Origin: Palaemon carinicauda
Taxonomy: Eukaryota > Arthropoda > Malacostraca > Decapoda > Palaemonidae
Reading direction: 5' to 3'
Assembly (NCBI RefSeq): GCF_036898095.1
Contig: NC_090725.1
Location: 211,671,468 to 211,735,467 of the forward strand
DNA length: 64,000 nt
A model generated the notes under the pieces. That model saw nothing but the letters and a program-made list of their open reading frames with translations, did not search any database and was not told the DNA's origin. Every line of letters starts with the position of its first letter. Position 1 is the stretch's first letter. Made by a program: the position numbers and the translations under genes. Shown here piece by piece: positions 39,944-50,462 of the stretch.

Positions 39944-40276
39944 ATTGGCTGGGACGTCCACCCTTCCTAATGGGTGAGTCACCCCTATTAAATAGCGTGG
40001 TTTGGATTCCAGTTACGGAACAAATGACAAATTCGTAGATAATTTGTATTTTTCCTAACTATACAACCCTTAGCTATTTAACTAAACTTGACCGCCAGCC
40101 CTATCCCCCTTGAAGTCCTACCTCCAAGCAAAGTGAGCCCAATCACAGGTGTGTGAGGGGGAGCGGTAGCAAGCTACCTTCCCTACCCCCCGCTAACTAG
40201 CGGTGTGGGTAGTTAACCCTCGTTAAAAATTAATGGCTCGCCATTTCAGCTACGCCGAAAGTAATACCCCTATTAA
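39944..40276 (+). repeat. Second DIRS 3' module (B0: ICR + inverted repeat), split by the TTAA element
   Basis: Begins TTGGCTGGGACGTCCACCC, repeats the ICR (about 39998-40077) and the 3' inverted repeat of copy B with small differences, then breaks at CCCCTATTAA where the TTAA-flanked element begins. Its final ~45 bp (AATAGCTAAGGTTTTTATAG...GAATTTGT) resume at 47713 after that element. Confidence 0.88.
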
Positions 40277-40345
40277 CCCTAGATAGGTACGCTCCTCGGA
40301 CACCCCTTTAAGGGTATACTCGGACGCGCGCGACCCCGACGCCAA

Positions 40346-41240
40346 AAAAAATTCTTGAAAAATCAGTTTTTGCAGTAACCTCCTTTTTTCTTTTGCCAAA
40401 AAAAACTTCAATGAATGCTTAAAACAACTGTAAAGATAAATACTACTCATCTGCAGAAAAACTATTTATTATAAATATTTTAAAAAATTAAGTAGAAAAA
40501 AAAAGACCTTACATAAAAATTCATAAAAAAAAGTTGATACATATATACACAAATCCTTTTAGGAATTGATTCTTGAATGTTTAGGACACATCTTGATGTA
40601 TTTTGGATGAAGTCAGACCCATGGAGGTGAAGATCTGAAATGAGAAAAAAAGGGTAACTTTTTTTGGCCAAAAAAATTGGTCCAAATTTCATGAATTTTT
40701 TTTGTACCCAAATGAAATAGGAAGTGGCTAATTTTTTTAGGGAATAAACATATGTTATCATAAAATAGAAATATGTAAAAAAATCTTCATTATTTTGTAA
40801 ATTACATTTATATCAGGGGCCATATCTAAAGGTAATTTTTTGAGTACTTAGAAATTTCGTAAAAAAATACATATATTTAATATATAATATGATATTTATG
40901 CAGGTAAAAATATACCAAAATATCACAAATTCTATAGGGAACAAGAATATATATAGATAGGACAACTTACGCTTCGGATATGTCCACAAAATGGCCGCCA
41001 ACCACACTGACTCAGACTCCCTAATCTGCCACTTGAAATGTAGGTAGGGTATGTCAATTTCAAGGTATTATTTACTAATCTAATTATTCTTGGATATGCA
41101 TAAAAATTGTATGGTGGGTTGCTGGATAATTGTCAATTATTTTACGACTATAAAATTAAAATTATGACCCAAAAAAAATTTTTTGAAGGGAAATAAAATG
41201 GAAAAAAGAAATGTAAAACAATATAATATTTTAGCTAAAA
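40346..41240. other. AT-rich left interior of the TTAA element
   Basis: A/T-homopolymer-rich DNA between the left terminus and the tandem array. No transposase or other gene is seen; the short minus-strand frames have no recognisable motifs. Confidence 0.5.
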
Positions 41241-41244
41241 AAAT

Positions 41245-43181
41245 TTGATGATATTCAATCAAAAAAGAAGTAAACAAAATTTTCCGACAAATAAACATCT
41301 AGAGGAATCATTACTCTGTGATAGTTCCTTAGTACGTAGTAATTTTGAAAGAAATGGGAAAAAAAGAAAAAGTGGCAATCGCAGGAAAATCGAACACATA
41401 CCTACATATACGCCATATCTGGCTAAAAATAAAGATAGGCATGGGTAGCCAGATCATCTAGAAACACTTTCCAACACTATAAAAATACAAGTTTTGCGAC
41501 ACTACTTGCCAATTCCTTACGGTAACATGACTAAGCAAAAAAATGCAAAACAAATAAAAAGGGGCACTCGCGGAAAAATGGCCGACATTCTAATATACGG
41601 CATTTCAGAAAAAAAAGATTTCAGCCACGTACTAGGCAAACCATCAAGGTACATTTTCCGACAAATAAACATCTAAATGAATCATTACTCTGTGATAGTT
41701 TCTTAGTACGTAGTAATTTTGAAAGAAATGGGAAAAAACGAAAAAATGGCAATCACCGGAAAATCGAACACATACCTATATATACGCCATATCTGGCTAA
41801 AAAAAAGATAGGCATGGGTAGCCAGATCATCTAGAAACACTTTCCAACACTATAAAAATATAAGTTTTGCGACACTACTTGCCAATTCCTTACGGTAACA
41901 TGACTAAGGAAAAAAATGCAAAACAAATAAAAAGGGGCACTCGCGGAAAAATGGCTAACATTCTAATATACGGCATTTCAGAAAAAAAAAATTCAGCCAC
42001 GTGCTAGGCAGACCATCAAGGCACATTTTCCGACAAATAAACATATAAATGAATCATTACTCTGTGATAGTTCCTTAGTACGTAGTAATTTTGAAAGAAA
42101 TGGGAAAAAACGAAAAAATGGCAATCACAGGAAAATCGAACACATACCTATATATACGCCATATCTGGCTAAAAAAAAAAGAGAGGCATGGGTAGCCAGA
42201 TCATCTAGAAACACTTTCCAACACTATAAAATTATAAGTTTTGCGACACTACTTGCCAATTCCTTACAGTAACATGACTAAGCAAAAAATGCAAAACAAA
42301 TAAAAAGGGGCACTCGCGGAAAAATGGCCATTCTAATATACGGCATTTCAGAAAAAAAAATTTCAGCCACGTGCTAGGCAAACCATCAAGGCACATTTTC
42401 CGACAAATAAACATATAAATGAATCATTACTCTGTGATAGTTCCTTAGTACGTAGTAATTTTGAAAGAAATGGGAAAAAACGAAAAAATGGCAATCACAG
42501 GAAAATCGAACACATACCTATATATACGCTATATCTGGCTAAAAAAAAATAGGCATGGGTAGCCAGATCATCTAGAAACACTTTCCAACACTATAAAAAT
42601 ATAAGTTTTGCGACACTACTTGCCAATTCCTTATGGTAACATGACTAAGCAAAAAAATGCAAAACAAATAAAAAGGGGCACTCGCGGAAAAATGCCCAAC
42701 ATTCTAATATACGGCATCTCAGATAAAAAAAAAGACATGCACGTGTTAGCCCAACCATCAAGGCACACTTTCTAACACATAAACATGAAAAAAAAAATCA
42801 ATAATATACGGCAATTCCTTGCTACGTAGTAAATTTTTACAAATATTGAAAAAAAAACAGAAATTGGCAACCGCAGTTAAATACCCAATATACCAATAAC
42901 TACGTCGTATCTGACAAAAACAAAGTCACGCATGGGTAGCCAGATCATCTAGACACACTTTCCAACACTAAAAAAGCAAAAGTTTTACGACACTATTTGG
43001 CAATATCTTACGGAAAAATGACGGCAAAAAAATGAAAAAAAATGAAAAAGGGGCACTCGCGGTAAAATGCCCAACATTCTAACATACGGCATCTCAGATA
43101 AAAAAAAAAGACATGCACGTGTTAGCCCAACCATCAAGGCACACTTTCTAACACATAAACATGAAAAAAAAATCAATAATA
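41245..43181. repeat. ~372 bp dimeric tandem array, left part
   Basis: The landmark TTCCGACAAATAAACAT occurs at 41282, 41656, 42028 and 42398, with diverged forms near 42768 and 43146: spacings 374, 372, 370, 370 and 378 bp. Each unit is two related ~186 bp halves: CATTTTCCGACAAATAAACA aligns with CACTTTCCAACACTATAAAA, GCAATCACCGGAAAATCG with GCACTCGCGGAAAAATGG, and ACGCCATATCTGGCTAAAAA with ACGGCATTTCAGAAAAAAAA. This is a higher-order (dimer) repeat. The array continues at 47068 after the Tigger insertion. Confidence 0.9.
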
Positions 43182-43183
43182 TA

Positions 43184-43649
43184 CAGTGAACCCTCGCTAC
43201 TTCGCGGTTCGACAATCGCGGATTCACCACTTCGCGGGGTTTTCCCATAACCCATATATATATACATATCGCGGATTTTCCGGAAAATTCGAAAATACCG
43301 CGAAATCTGAAGACAACCAAATACGATATTTTGTTACCTGTAATTCCATTAATACTGTAATTAGTAATATCTGCTCTTACTGATTGTTCATTGCATTACA
43401 TATGATATATAATTCAGCACAGAAAGAAATAAAACACGAAAAGAGAATGTGATCATACGATAATTCAGTACGTAGTAAAATTAAATCGAACATGAAACGC
43501 AAATCAGATGCAGTCATACCATATTAGAATGGTGTGTACTGTAATGGATGTGCTTCTTTTCCATGAATCTTTTGTATGTATACGTACGTAGTACAGTACT
43601 GCATCCAATAATATTCTTTGTTGCAAAAATCACATTTCGAATACTGTAA

Positions 43650-43687
<38 letters not shown>

Positions 43688-46317
43688 TAAAATAGCGTAC
43701 GTAAATTTTTATTATTATTGTTATTATTATTATTATTGTTGTTGTTGTTAATAAAATTATTATTGTTATTATTATTATCATTATTATTATTATTATTACT
43801 GTACAGTATTATTATCATTATTTATTATTATTACGGTATTGTACTTAATCTACGTACGTTCATTATGCGCGGGGCATCTTCTATGAGTAACCAACGCATC
43901 ATAGTACTGTAAGACGGGTTGTGATTGGTTCAAGCGCTGATAGATGACGAATCAAAACTCAAGTTTTGTTATCTAGCCTGTGATTGGTGTTTTGCCCGCA
44001 TCTTCTACCCGCAGCATCAAAGTTCTCGCGGGGCTGGATCGTTCACTTTCTCTTTCCGCGTATTGCTGAGTAGACGTTCTTAAGTTTGTGAAGTTTAATC
44101 TGTGCTGTGTGCGACTGTTTTAAGTTGAACTTTTTGTTGAACTTTCTGTTAAATCCTACTGTACAATGCCTCCCAAGCGTTCTGCTTCTAGTAAGGCTGG
44201 TAGTGAGCCTAAACGCCACCGAAGGATGATGACGATAGCTGAGAAGGTTACGCTTCTCGACATGTTAAAAGATGGTAGAAGTTACGCGGCCGCCGGCCGC
44301 CATTTTGGCATCAACGAATCCACCGTTCGCTATATCAAAAAGGACGAGGCGAACATTAGAAAGACTGCTGCAATCACCTTTAGCAGATCAGCGAAGCGAG
44401 TCGTTACAACGCGTAATAAAACGATCGTACGCATGGAAGGTGCTTTAGCTGTGTGGATTGCCGACTGCCGGAAGAAGAACATAGCGTTGGATACGAACAC
44501 CATCCAAACAAAGGCTTTGAGCTTATATGAGAATTTTGCTGCAAAGGAACCTAAAGACGACGACGGCAACCATGCTGAAGATGATGATGATGCAGATGAT
44601 CCTCAACCAGGGACATCCACTGATTCCCAGCCTCAGAAACGTTTTTCCGCAAGCAAAGGATGGTTCGCGAAGTTTCAGAAACGCTTCGCCCTGAAAAGCG
44701 TTTCCCTGCATGGGGAGTCTGCTTCCGCTGACACTGCCGCTGCTGAAACTTACGTGAACCAGACTTTCAAGAACATTATCGCTGAAGGTGGATACAAGCC
44801 GGAACAAGTGTTTAATATGGATGAAACCGGCTTGTTTTGGAAGAGAATGCCGTCGCGAACTTTCCTGTTCAAAGAGGAAGCCAAAGCCTCTGGCTTTAAG
44901 GCATTCAAGGATCGCGTTACCCTCGTGATGTGTGGCAATGCTGCTGGATTTTTGTTAAAGCCGGGGCTTATTTATAAGTCGAAAAATCCTCGCGCTTTGA
45001 AAAATAAAAATAAGAATCTCCTTCCCGTGTACTGGATGCATAATCAAAAAGCATGGATTACGAAGATGCTGACCTCCAACTGGTTCCACCAGTGTTTCAT
45101 CCCGCAAGTCCATGAATATCTCTTAGAGAAGGGCTTGCCATTCAAGATCCTTCTCCTTATGGATAACGCTGGTGGACACGCAACTGACCTGTCGCGTGAG
45201 GGCGTTCAGGTTGAGTTCCTGCCACCCAACACCACGTCATTAATTCAACCGATGGACCAGGGGGTTATCAGGGCGTTCAAGGCCCTCTACACGAAGAATA
45301 CCTTGGCGGACCTCGTTGCGTGTGTGGATGCTGCCCAAGATGACGAGGATGAAGATTTCAACTTGAAGGCGTACTGGCGGCAGTACACCATAGCCACGTG
45401 CCTGCAGAATATTCAGAAGGCACTTCAAGAGATGAAACCTGCAACCGTGAATGCGAGCTGGAAGAAGCTGTGGCCCGATATTGTTTACGACGACAAGGGA
45501 TTTACTCCGTCGGAAATCCAACACTCTGCAATACGGAAATCTGTGCAGTTGGCTGCCATAATTGGAGGTGACGGGTTTGGCGACATGACGACTGAAGACG
45601 TCGACGAGTTGTTGGACTGCCATTCCCAGCCCCTAACTGACGCAGACCTCGAAGACCTGACGAAATCGGCAAGTGAGGAAGAGAGTGAGGGTACCCAGGA
45701 AGAGACCCAAGAAAATGTCGAAGAAACGGGCTTAACATTAGAACGGCTTGCCAAGTTCTGCAACCATATGAAGGAGGCGAAAGAAATGTTACAAGAGTGG
45801 GACGAGGATATGGTTCGCTCGATGCAATTCTCAAATAAGGTCGATGACATCATGACTCCCTACAGGATGCTCTTGGATCGAAAAAAGAAGCAGCGGCAAC
45901 AACTTCCGATTACAATGTTCTTCCAGCCTCGCAAAAAAGAGCCAGTTCCTCCTGCTAGTACGCCTTCGGAAGAAATTGAAGAAGTTTCCCAGGAAGAAGT
46001 TGAAGAGGTGTCCCAGGAAAAGACACCTCCGTCTGAAGAGACGTAAAATACTATCATTGACTGCACAGTAGAACACATCATCAGCTTCATCATCATCATT
46101 TCTACTGTGCAGCAAATTCATCGCCATCACCATTCAAGTTTTTCTTCAACTTCTTTCGTGGTGAGTACAGTAACAATCTTTATTTTTTACTTTAACCTGT
46201 TTTATAGTTTAGTAATGTACGTACTGTATGCATTAAGTTAAAGGGAAGGTTTTAAAAGTCTACATGTTGTAACCTATCATATTTTTTTTGTTTAAAATTT
46301 ACATTTACGTACGTAAA

Positions 46318-46403
<86 letters not shown>

Positions 46404-47067
46404 TTTTCTTGCTTTGCTACGTACAAGTACTGTATAATTTATATTTGTAAGGTAACATATTTTGTACAATGCTTTTACTGTAAATACTGTATGTACTGTA
46501 TCATTATTTATCACTATCATCATGCGCGTTAAATGCCTTGTTTGTTCTGAGCGTGGTTGTTTACTGAGCGTACACGCCGTCGTTTCAGGCGGCGTCATAA
46601 AGAAAAAGATTTCATTTGGAAGTCCTAAGAAAAATACGTAAACTAAAACATTGGTAATAAAAAAATCAACATACAGTACTGTATAATCAATATAATCGAT
46701 GCAAAAACTAACCTATACATATATGTGTACACTAAATGAGTTTGTTTCTTCATTATGATCAGAGATGAACGTAAACAAAACATTGGTTGCCATTTTTTAT
46801 CGTGCTTTTTAGGTGTTTAGGAAACGCATGATATAAAATCGCCTTCAATATTTGTGCCTGTTTTAGTTTAGGGTGCTGTAGTACATGCATTAAGTGTTCT
46901 GTACATTAAAGGGTGGTTTGTTAACAGTACTACGTACAAGGGAAGGTTTTAAAAGTCCGAATATACATGTTAAATAAATAGGTAAATATGATGTCACTAC
47001 TTCGCGGATTTTCACCTATCGCGCCCGCGTCTGGAACCTATCTACCGCGATAAACGAGGGTTCACTG
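43184..47067 (+). mobile_element. Tigger/pogo DNA transposon, apparently complete
   Basis: The left end CAGTGAACCCTCGCTACTTC and the right end CGCGATAAACGAGGGTTCACTG form terminal inverted repeats, flanked by TA at 43182-43183 and 47068-47069. The pre-insertion sequence AATCAATAATATACGGCAAT is preserved in a neighbouring tandem unit (near 42800-42817), proving a TA target duplication. It encodes one intact transposase. Interior microsatellites: (AG)n at 43655-43684, (TTA)n at about 43707-43832 and (CT)n at 46320-46397. Confidence 0.96.
44166..46046 (+). CDS. Tigger transposase (pogo superfamily), intact 626-residue ORF
   Basis: Cuts and pastes the element at TA sites by a DDD-type nuclease in the nucleus. 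An N-terminal helix-turn-helix domain (about residues 18-70; MTIAEKVTLLDMLKDGRSY, GINESTVRYIKK) is followed by a CENP-B-type DNA-binding domain (about 75-190; KGWFAKFQKRF) with an acidic Asp-rich linker inside it (130-146). The catalytic core has D219 (NMDETGLFWK), D333 (LLLMDNAGGH) and D364 (TSLIQPMDQGVI). The C-terminus is acidic with repeated EEVSQE and contains ITMFFQPRKK, a PIP-box-like QxxITMFF motif. The start is the first ATG after the GC-rich leader, giving MPPKRSASSK. The frame has no stop or shift and the three aspartates are present, so the protein could be functional. Closest known relatives are TIGD1-like proteins. Confidence 0.95.
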   Translation: MPPKRSASSKAGSEPKRHRRMMTIAEKVTLLDMLKDGRSYAAAGRHFGINESTVRYIKKDEANIRKTAAITFSRSAKRVVTTRNKTIVRMEGALAVWIADCRKKNIALDTNTIQTKALSLYENFAAKEPKDDDGNHAEDDDDADDPQPGTSTDSQPQKRFSASKGWFAKFQKRFALKSVSLHGESASADTAAAETYVNQTFKNIIAEGGYKPEQVFNMDETGLFWKRMPSRTFLFKEEAKASGFKAFKDRVTLVMCGNAAGFLLKPGLIYKSKNPRALKNKNKNLLPVYWMHNQKAWITKMLTSNWFHQCFIPQVHEYLLEKGLPFKILLLMDNAGGHATDLSREGVQVEFLPPNTTSLIQPMDQGVIRAFKALYTKNTLADLVACVDAAQDDEDEDFNLKAYWRQYTIATCLQNIQKALQEMKPATVNASWKKLWPDIVYDDKGFTPSEIQHSAIRKSVQLAAIIGGDGFGDMTTEDVDELLDCHSQPLTDADLEDLTKSASEEESEGTQEETQENVEETGLTLERLAKFCNHMKEAKEMLQEWDEDMVRSMQFSNKVDDIMTPYRMLLDRKKKQRQQLPITMFFQPRKKEPVPPASTPSEEIEEVSQEEVEEVSQEKTPPSEET

Positions 47068-47069
47068 TA

Positions 47070-47465
47070 CGGCAATTCCTTACTACGTAGTAAATTTTTA
47101 CAAATATTGAAAAAAAACAAAAATTGGCAACCGCAGTTAAATACCCAATATACCAATAACTACGTCGTATCTGACAAAAACAAAGTCACGCATTGGTAGC
47201 CAGATCATCTAGACACACTTTCCAACACTAAAAAAGCAAAAGTTTTACGACACTATTTAGCAATATCTTACGGAAAAATGACTTGGCAAAAAAATGAAAA
47301 AGGGGCACTCGCGGTAAAATGGTCCTCGTGGTGATGAACGACATTTTAACTAAAAAAAAAATCATGCACATGGTAGCCAAACAATCCACCAAGACTTTCC
47401 ACAACTGATAACCTATACAAGTTGCACCATTCTACTACAATTTCATAATACGTAATAACTTTGAT
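47070..47465. repeat. ~372 bp dimeric tandem array, right part
   Basis: Continues directly from the unit interrupted at 43181 (CGGCAATTCCTTACTACG, then CGCAGTTAAATACCCAATA, CAGATCATCTAGACACACTT, GGGGCACTCGCGGTAAAATG) and fades out near 47460 before the right subterminal region of the TTAA element. Confidence 0.85.
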
Positions 47466-47712
47466 AATTATGCAAATTACCTTAGAAGGGTAAACTCGGT
47501 CGCGCTCGACCCCGACGCGTCTCAGAAATCGGGGAAGGAGTACAGCTACAGCAATGCACATCTGGATACTACTAGAGCGTGTAGGCGAGACACCTACTGC
47601 AGGTCGATCACCCACAAATTCAGTCACGGGGGTGAGTCACGTGAGAAAAACCTCTTTTTTTTTTTTTTACGCTCGGGGTCGCGGACGACCCACCATACCG
47701 TTCCAGGGTTAA

Positions 47713-48062
47713 ATAGCTAAGGTTTTTATAGTTAGGAAAAATACTAATTATCTTCGAATTTGTATTTTTCCTGAACTAATACAAACCTGGAGTTATTTAT
47801 ATAAATTGGCCAGCTATCACCTGTCCCCCAGAAGTCCTGCTTGCAATAAAAAGGGATGTCTCTCACCGCTGTAAAAGTATATATAGAGGCGGCTGGGTAC
47901 CCCCCAGCCACCCCCAGCCTACCCGCTCAAGCAGTTAAGCGACGGCCACCTCGCAATTAAAGTCTAATGGCCACCTCTAGCTGCCGCTGAAGGAACATCC
48001 ATATAAATAACTCAAGGTTTGTAATAGTTAAGGAAAAATACAAATAATCTCCAAATTTGTCA
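47713..48062 (+). repeat. DIRS 3' ends: B0 tail fused to a second-family ICR/terminal module
   Basis: 47713-47757 is the missing outer tail of module B0 (GTTAGGAAAAATAC...GAATTTGT). It runs straight into another module: ATTTTTCCTGAACTAATACA at the left faces GTAATAGTTAAGGAAAAATA at the right, ending CTCCAAATTTGTCAT at about 48062. Between them lies an unrelated inner repeat (CCCAGCCACCCCCAGCC). It reads as a truncated ICR half plus the 3' inverted repeat of a different DIRS family. The fusion point falls in AATTTGT, common to both. Confidence 0.7.
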
Positions 48063-48164
48063 TATATCTTGGGATGCAGATAAACACAGCAGAAGGAAGT
48101 GTTTTCATCTCAAAGCAAAATTGAGATACTCTGGGATGTTGCTCATCTGCTCCTCTTGCTAGGT

Positions 48165-48600
48165 TCGCTATAAGCTTATCTGTGGCTTCGCCTGTTGGGA
48201 CACTTGACCTCCTTGGGACGTCTGGTGCCCAATGGCCGCCTGTCTCCAGTGGCAGCTGAAGACATTCTAGTCCTATCACAGGGACCGTCTGAAGCTTCGG
48301 GTTCTGATTGGTCCTGAGCAAAAGAGTGCTAGATGCCAACCTTCTCAAGGGAGTAGATATTCTCTCCTTTCCCAGATTTGAAGCTCCTAACAGATGCATC
48401 AAAGTCTCTCTTACTCTGGCCCTATCAGAACCCAAAGGTCCAGAAAGTCCCTAAGTTGAGACCAGAAGGACTTCAGCTACCACTGGAGAGATTGAATGTG
48501 AAGCAGGCCAGTGGGCACCAGACGCCCCAAGGAGGTCAGGTGCTCCAACAGGCGAAACCACAGATGAGCTTGTTGCGAGCCTTACGAGAGGAAGAGACCA
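48165..48600. pseudogene. Two DIRS RT fragments in inverted orientation
   Basis: Plus strand 48165-48325 translates to LWLRLLGHLTSLGRLVPNGRL, which matches the RT thumb segment of copy A (SWLRLLGHLSSLAHLVPNGRL). The reverse complement of about 48436-48600 gives LWFRLLEHLTSLGRLVPTG. The arms are ~160 bp each with a ~100 bp centre, itself resembling the RNase H start (LLTDASK-like, shifted frames). This could arise from two opposing insertions or from an inverted duplication. No coding capacity. Confidence 0.7.
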
Positions 48601-48714
48601 GCCACTTCCCTGAGTTCCTGTGTTGAGACCAGAAGGTTGTTGGCTGCCATTGGAGAGATTGGATGTAAAGGCTGCCGAAGGACGAAGGTTTGTATTCGCG
48701 TAATAACAAATCAT

Positions 48715-49290
48715 GAATTTTAAAGGTAATTTACATTTTTCCTAATTACCATATAATTAGGTCCTTTAAGATATACTTCCCGCCTCATCCACCCTGCTAG
48801 CCCTAGATGAAGATCCTAGTGGCTACTCAGTGTAGTGGCAGGTGGGAAGTTTCCCTGCCACCCGCCAGTAACTAGTGACACCTAATTAAAACTTTAACAG
48901 CCCAATTCCAGTGACACTGAAAACATACTACCATTAACCCTTTTACCCCCAGGCTATTTGGAACTTTCCAACCCTTAACCCCCAAGGGTTATTTTTTTTT
49001 CAAGCACATTTTGTAGTATATTTTCTTTAAATTGCTCTAACAGCCTTAATTTTCGTCATAGAGAGGTTAGGTTGGTCTCATTCTCTTGGAAAATGCCTGA
49101 AGTTTCTCAAAAAATTACCAAAAATATGCAATAAAAAAATGTAAATAGCAGTTTTTTGCAAGGACGTACCGGTACGTCCATGGGGGTAAAGGGATGAGTT
49201 TTGTGAAACGTACCAGTACGTCTTTTGGGGGTAAAAGGGTTAAAGTACTATACACCGGTTTATATGGTTAAGAAAAATGTGAGTTAGGTT
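48715..49290 (+). repeat. DIRS terminal module carrying a TTAA MITE
   Basis: Starts with GGTAATTTACATTTTTCCTAA, has an inner GC-rich palindromic portion (TGGCAGGTGGGAAGTTTCCCTGCCA), and after removal of the MITE ends TATATGGTTAAGAAAAATG. This is the ICR-plus-inverted-repeat architecture of the 3' ends of DIRS copies here, and it resembles the reverse complement of the 5' terminus of copy D (49753 onward). It lies just upstream of the TRMT1 exon. Confidence 0.65.
48938..49239. mobile_element. 302 bp TTAA MITE (piggyBac-like)
   Basis: Perfect 14 bp terminal inverted repeats CCCTTTTACCCCCA / TGGGGGTAAAAGGG, flanked by TTAA at 48934-48937 and 49240-49243. The right half has two successive copies of an ACGTACC(G/A)GTACGTC plus TGGGGGTAAA(A)GGG segment, the first containing the perfect 18 bp palindrome GGACGTACCGGTACGTCC (49162-49179). 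No coding capacity. Confidence 0.93.
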
Positions 49291-49491
49291 AAAAAATGTT
49301 TAATTTTTGTTCTGTATTAACAACCTATATTATTGGAATTTAATTCTAGTTCTAATTATGAAGAAGTTGTTTAGAAAACCAGAAGTATTTTGTTGTTTTA
49401 TGTTTCCATATATTTTTGTACAGTACTATATACAGAATTAAAGTCTTGATGTAAACATTCATTTTGCAATTTTCAAATTTGTCTCTTTCAG

Positions 49492-49728
49492 GTATCTGAG
49501 AATTAGGTCACCACCAGTATGGTCAAGGACTATGGCTACTAAAACAAGTGATATACAAGTCAAAGATGATGTTGATATAAAGAAGGAAAAATCAGAGACT
49601 GGTGACTGCAGTATTCAGATTGATACAACTCCTTACACTTCAGTAAGTGAAGGGAAAGCTGAAGTACTTTTTCCTTCTACGCATGATGTCTTTTATAACC
49701 CAGTCCAAGAGTTCAATAGAGATTTGAG
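49492..49728 (+). CDS. TRMT1: TRMT1 coding exon (N-terminal)
   Basis: Exon of tRNA (guanine-26-N2)-dimethyltransferase, which adds two methyl groups to G26 of cytosolic and mitochondrial tRNAs using S-adenosylmethionine. The acceptor TCTCTTTCAG ends at 49491; the donor GAG|GTGAGT follows 49728. The frame reads [20 protein letters not shown] then NRDL, the strongly conserved N-terminal signature of Trm1 proteins. The first in-frame ATG is at 49532 (MATKTSD), but the frame stays open back to the acceptor ([13 protein letters not shown]), so the protein may begin in an upstream exon with a mitochondrial targeting sequence. A short out-of-frame upstream ATG (about 49519) ends quickly. The last codon is split: AG here and T in the next exon, giving NRDLS. 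Confidence 0.93.
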
Positions 49729-49752
49729 GTGAGTAGGGGATGTGTTTTGCAT

Positions 49753-49930
49753 TTGTTCCTATACAAATACAAACCTTTGTCATTTAATTAGGAAATTGAA
49801 TCTAGCGCAGCTGAAACTCGGCTGTTTAACTTTTAACGAGGTTTTGGCAGTTGCCAGTAGTTTCCAGCTGGTGGCAGGGAAACCCTGCCCCCTTGCCGGT
49901 ACACTGAACAGTCTCTTGGATTTTTACAGC
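49753..49930 (+). repeat. DIRS D-family 5' terminal repeat
   Basis: Begins TTGTTCCTATACAAATACAA, the same TTGTTCC start as copies A, B and E, with an inner palindromic GGTGGCAGGGAAACCCTGCC. It begins 24 bp after the TRMT1 donor site. Downstream sequence was not recognised until the microsatellite at about 50043. Confidence 0.65.
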
Positions 49931-50042
49931 CAATTGTATTTGCCGTGCTACTGGCTCTCACTACAAACTAGGCTTTTCTCTTTTTCTCTTTTCAGAAGCA
50001 AATGTTTGCCTGATGCCAAAGGCAGACATGTGGACCTACCCA

Positions 50043-50373
<331 letters not shown>

Positions 50374-50412
50374 CAGTGGAACCTCTACATACGAATTTAA
50401 TCCGTTCCAGAA
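50374..50412 (+). repeat. Single TA-flanked transposon end (mariner/pogo type)
   Basis: After TATATA the sequence reads CAGTGGAACCTCTACATACG and then AATTTAATCCGTTCCAG, resembling the CAGTGGAACCTCG-type termini of Tc1/mariner/pogo MITEs. No matching right end is seen, so it is a fragment. Confidence 0.5.
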
Positions 50413-50462
50413 CCAACTTTAATAGCTTCCTTCTATTTAAGGATTGTCGAGATCGTCGACAT

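Larger units (their letters stand above)
40277..47708. mobile_element. TTAA-flanked piggyBac-like element with internal tandem array
   Basis: TTAA occurs at 40273-40276 and 47709-47712, and removing everything between rebuilds the DIRS terminal repeat. Ends form imperfect inverted repeats: CCCTAGATAGGTACG at left and, read from the right, CCCTGGAACGGTATG (11 of 15 identical). TTAA targets and CCCT-initial termini fit the piggyBac superfamily. There is no piggyBac transposase gene, so it is a large non-autonomous element. Subterminal GCGACCCCGA motifs occur at both ends, and a direct copy of the left subterminal segment lies at about 47486-47518. It contains the ~372 bp tandem array and, within that, the Tigger element. 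Without Tigger it is about 3.55 kb. Confidence 0.85.

Noticed and set aside
41245..43181. Regularly spaced ~372 bp repeats as a possible CRISPR-like array
   Set aside because: Repeats run continuously without unique spacers, and the context is eukaryotic transposon DNA.
45240..45853. Minus-strand open frames of 110-127 codons inside the Tigger transposase
   Set aside because: They lie opposite a complete, motif-bearing transposase and have no recognisable domain.
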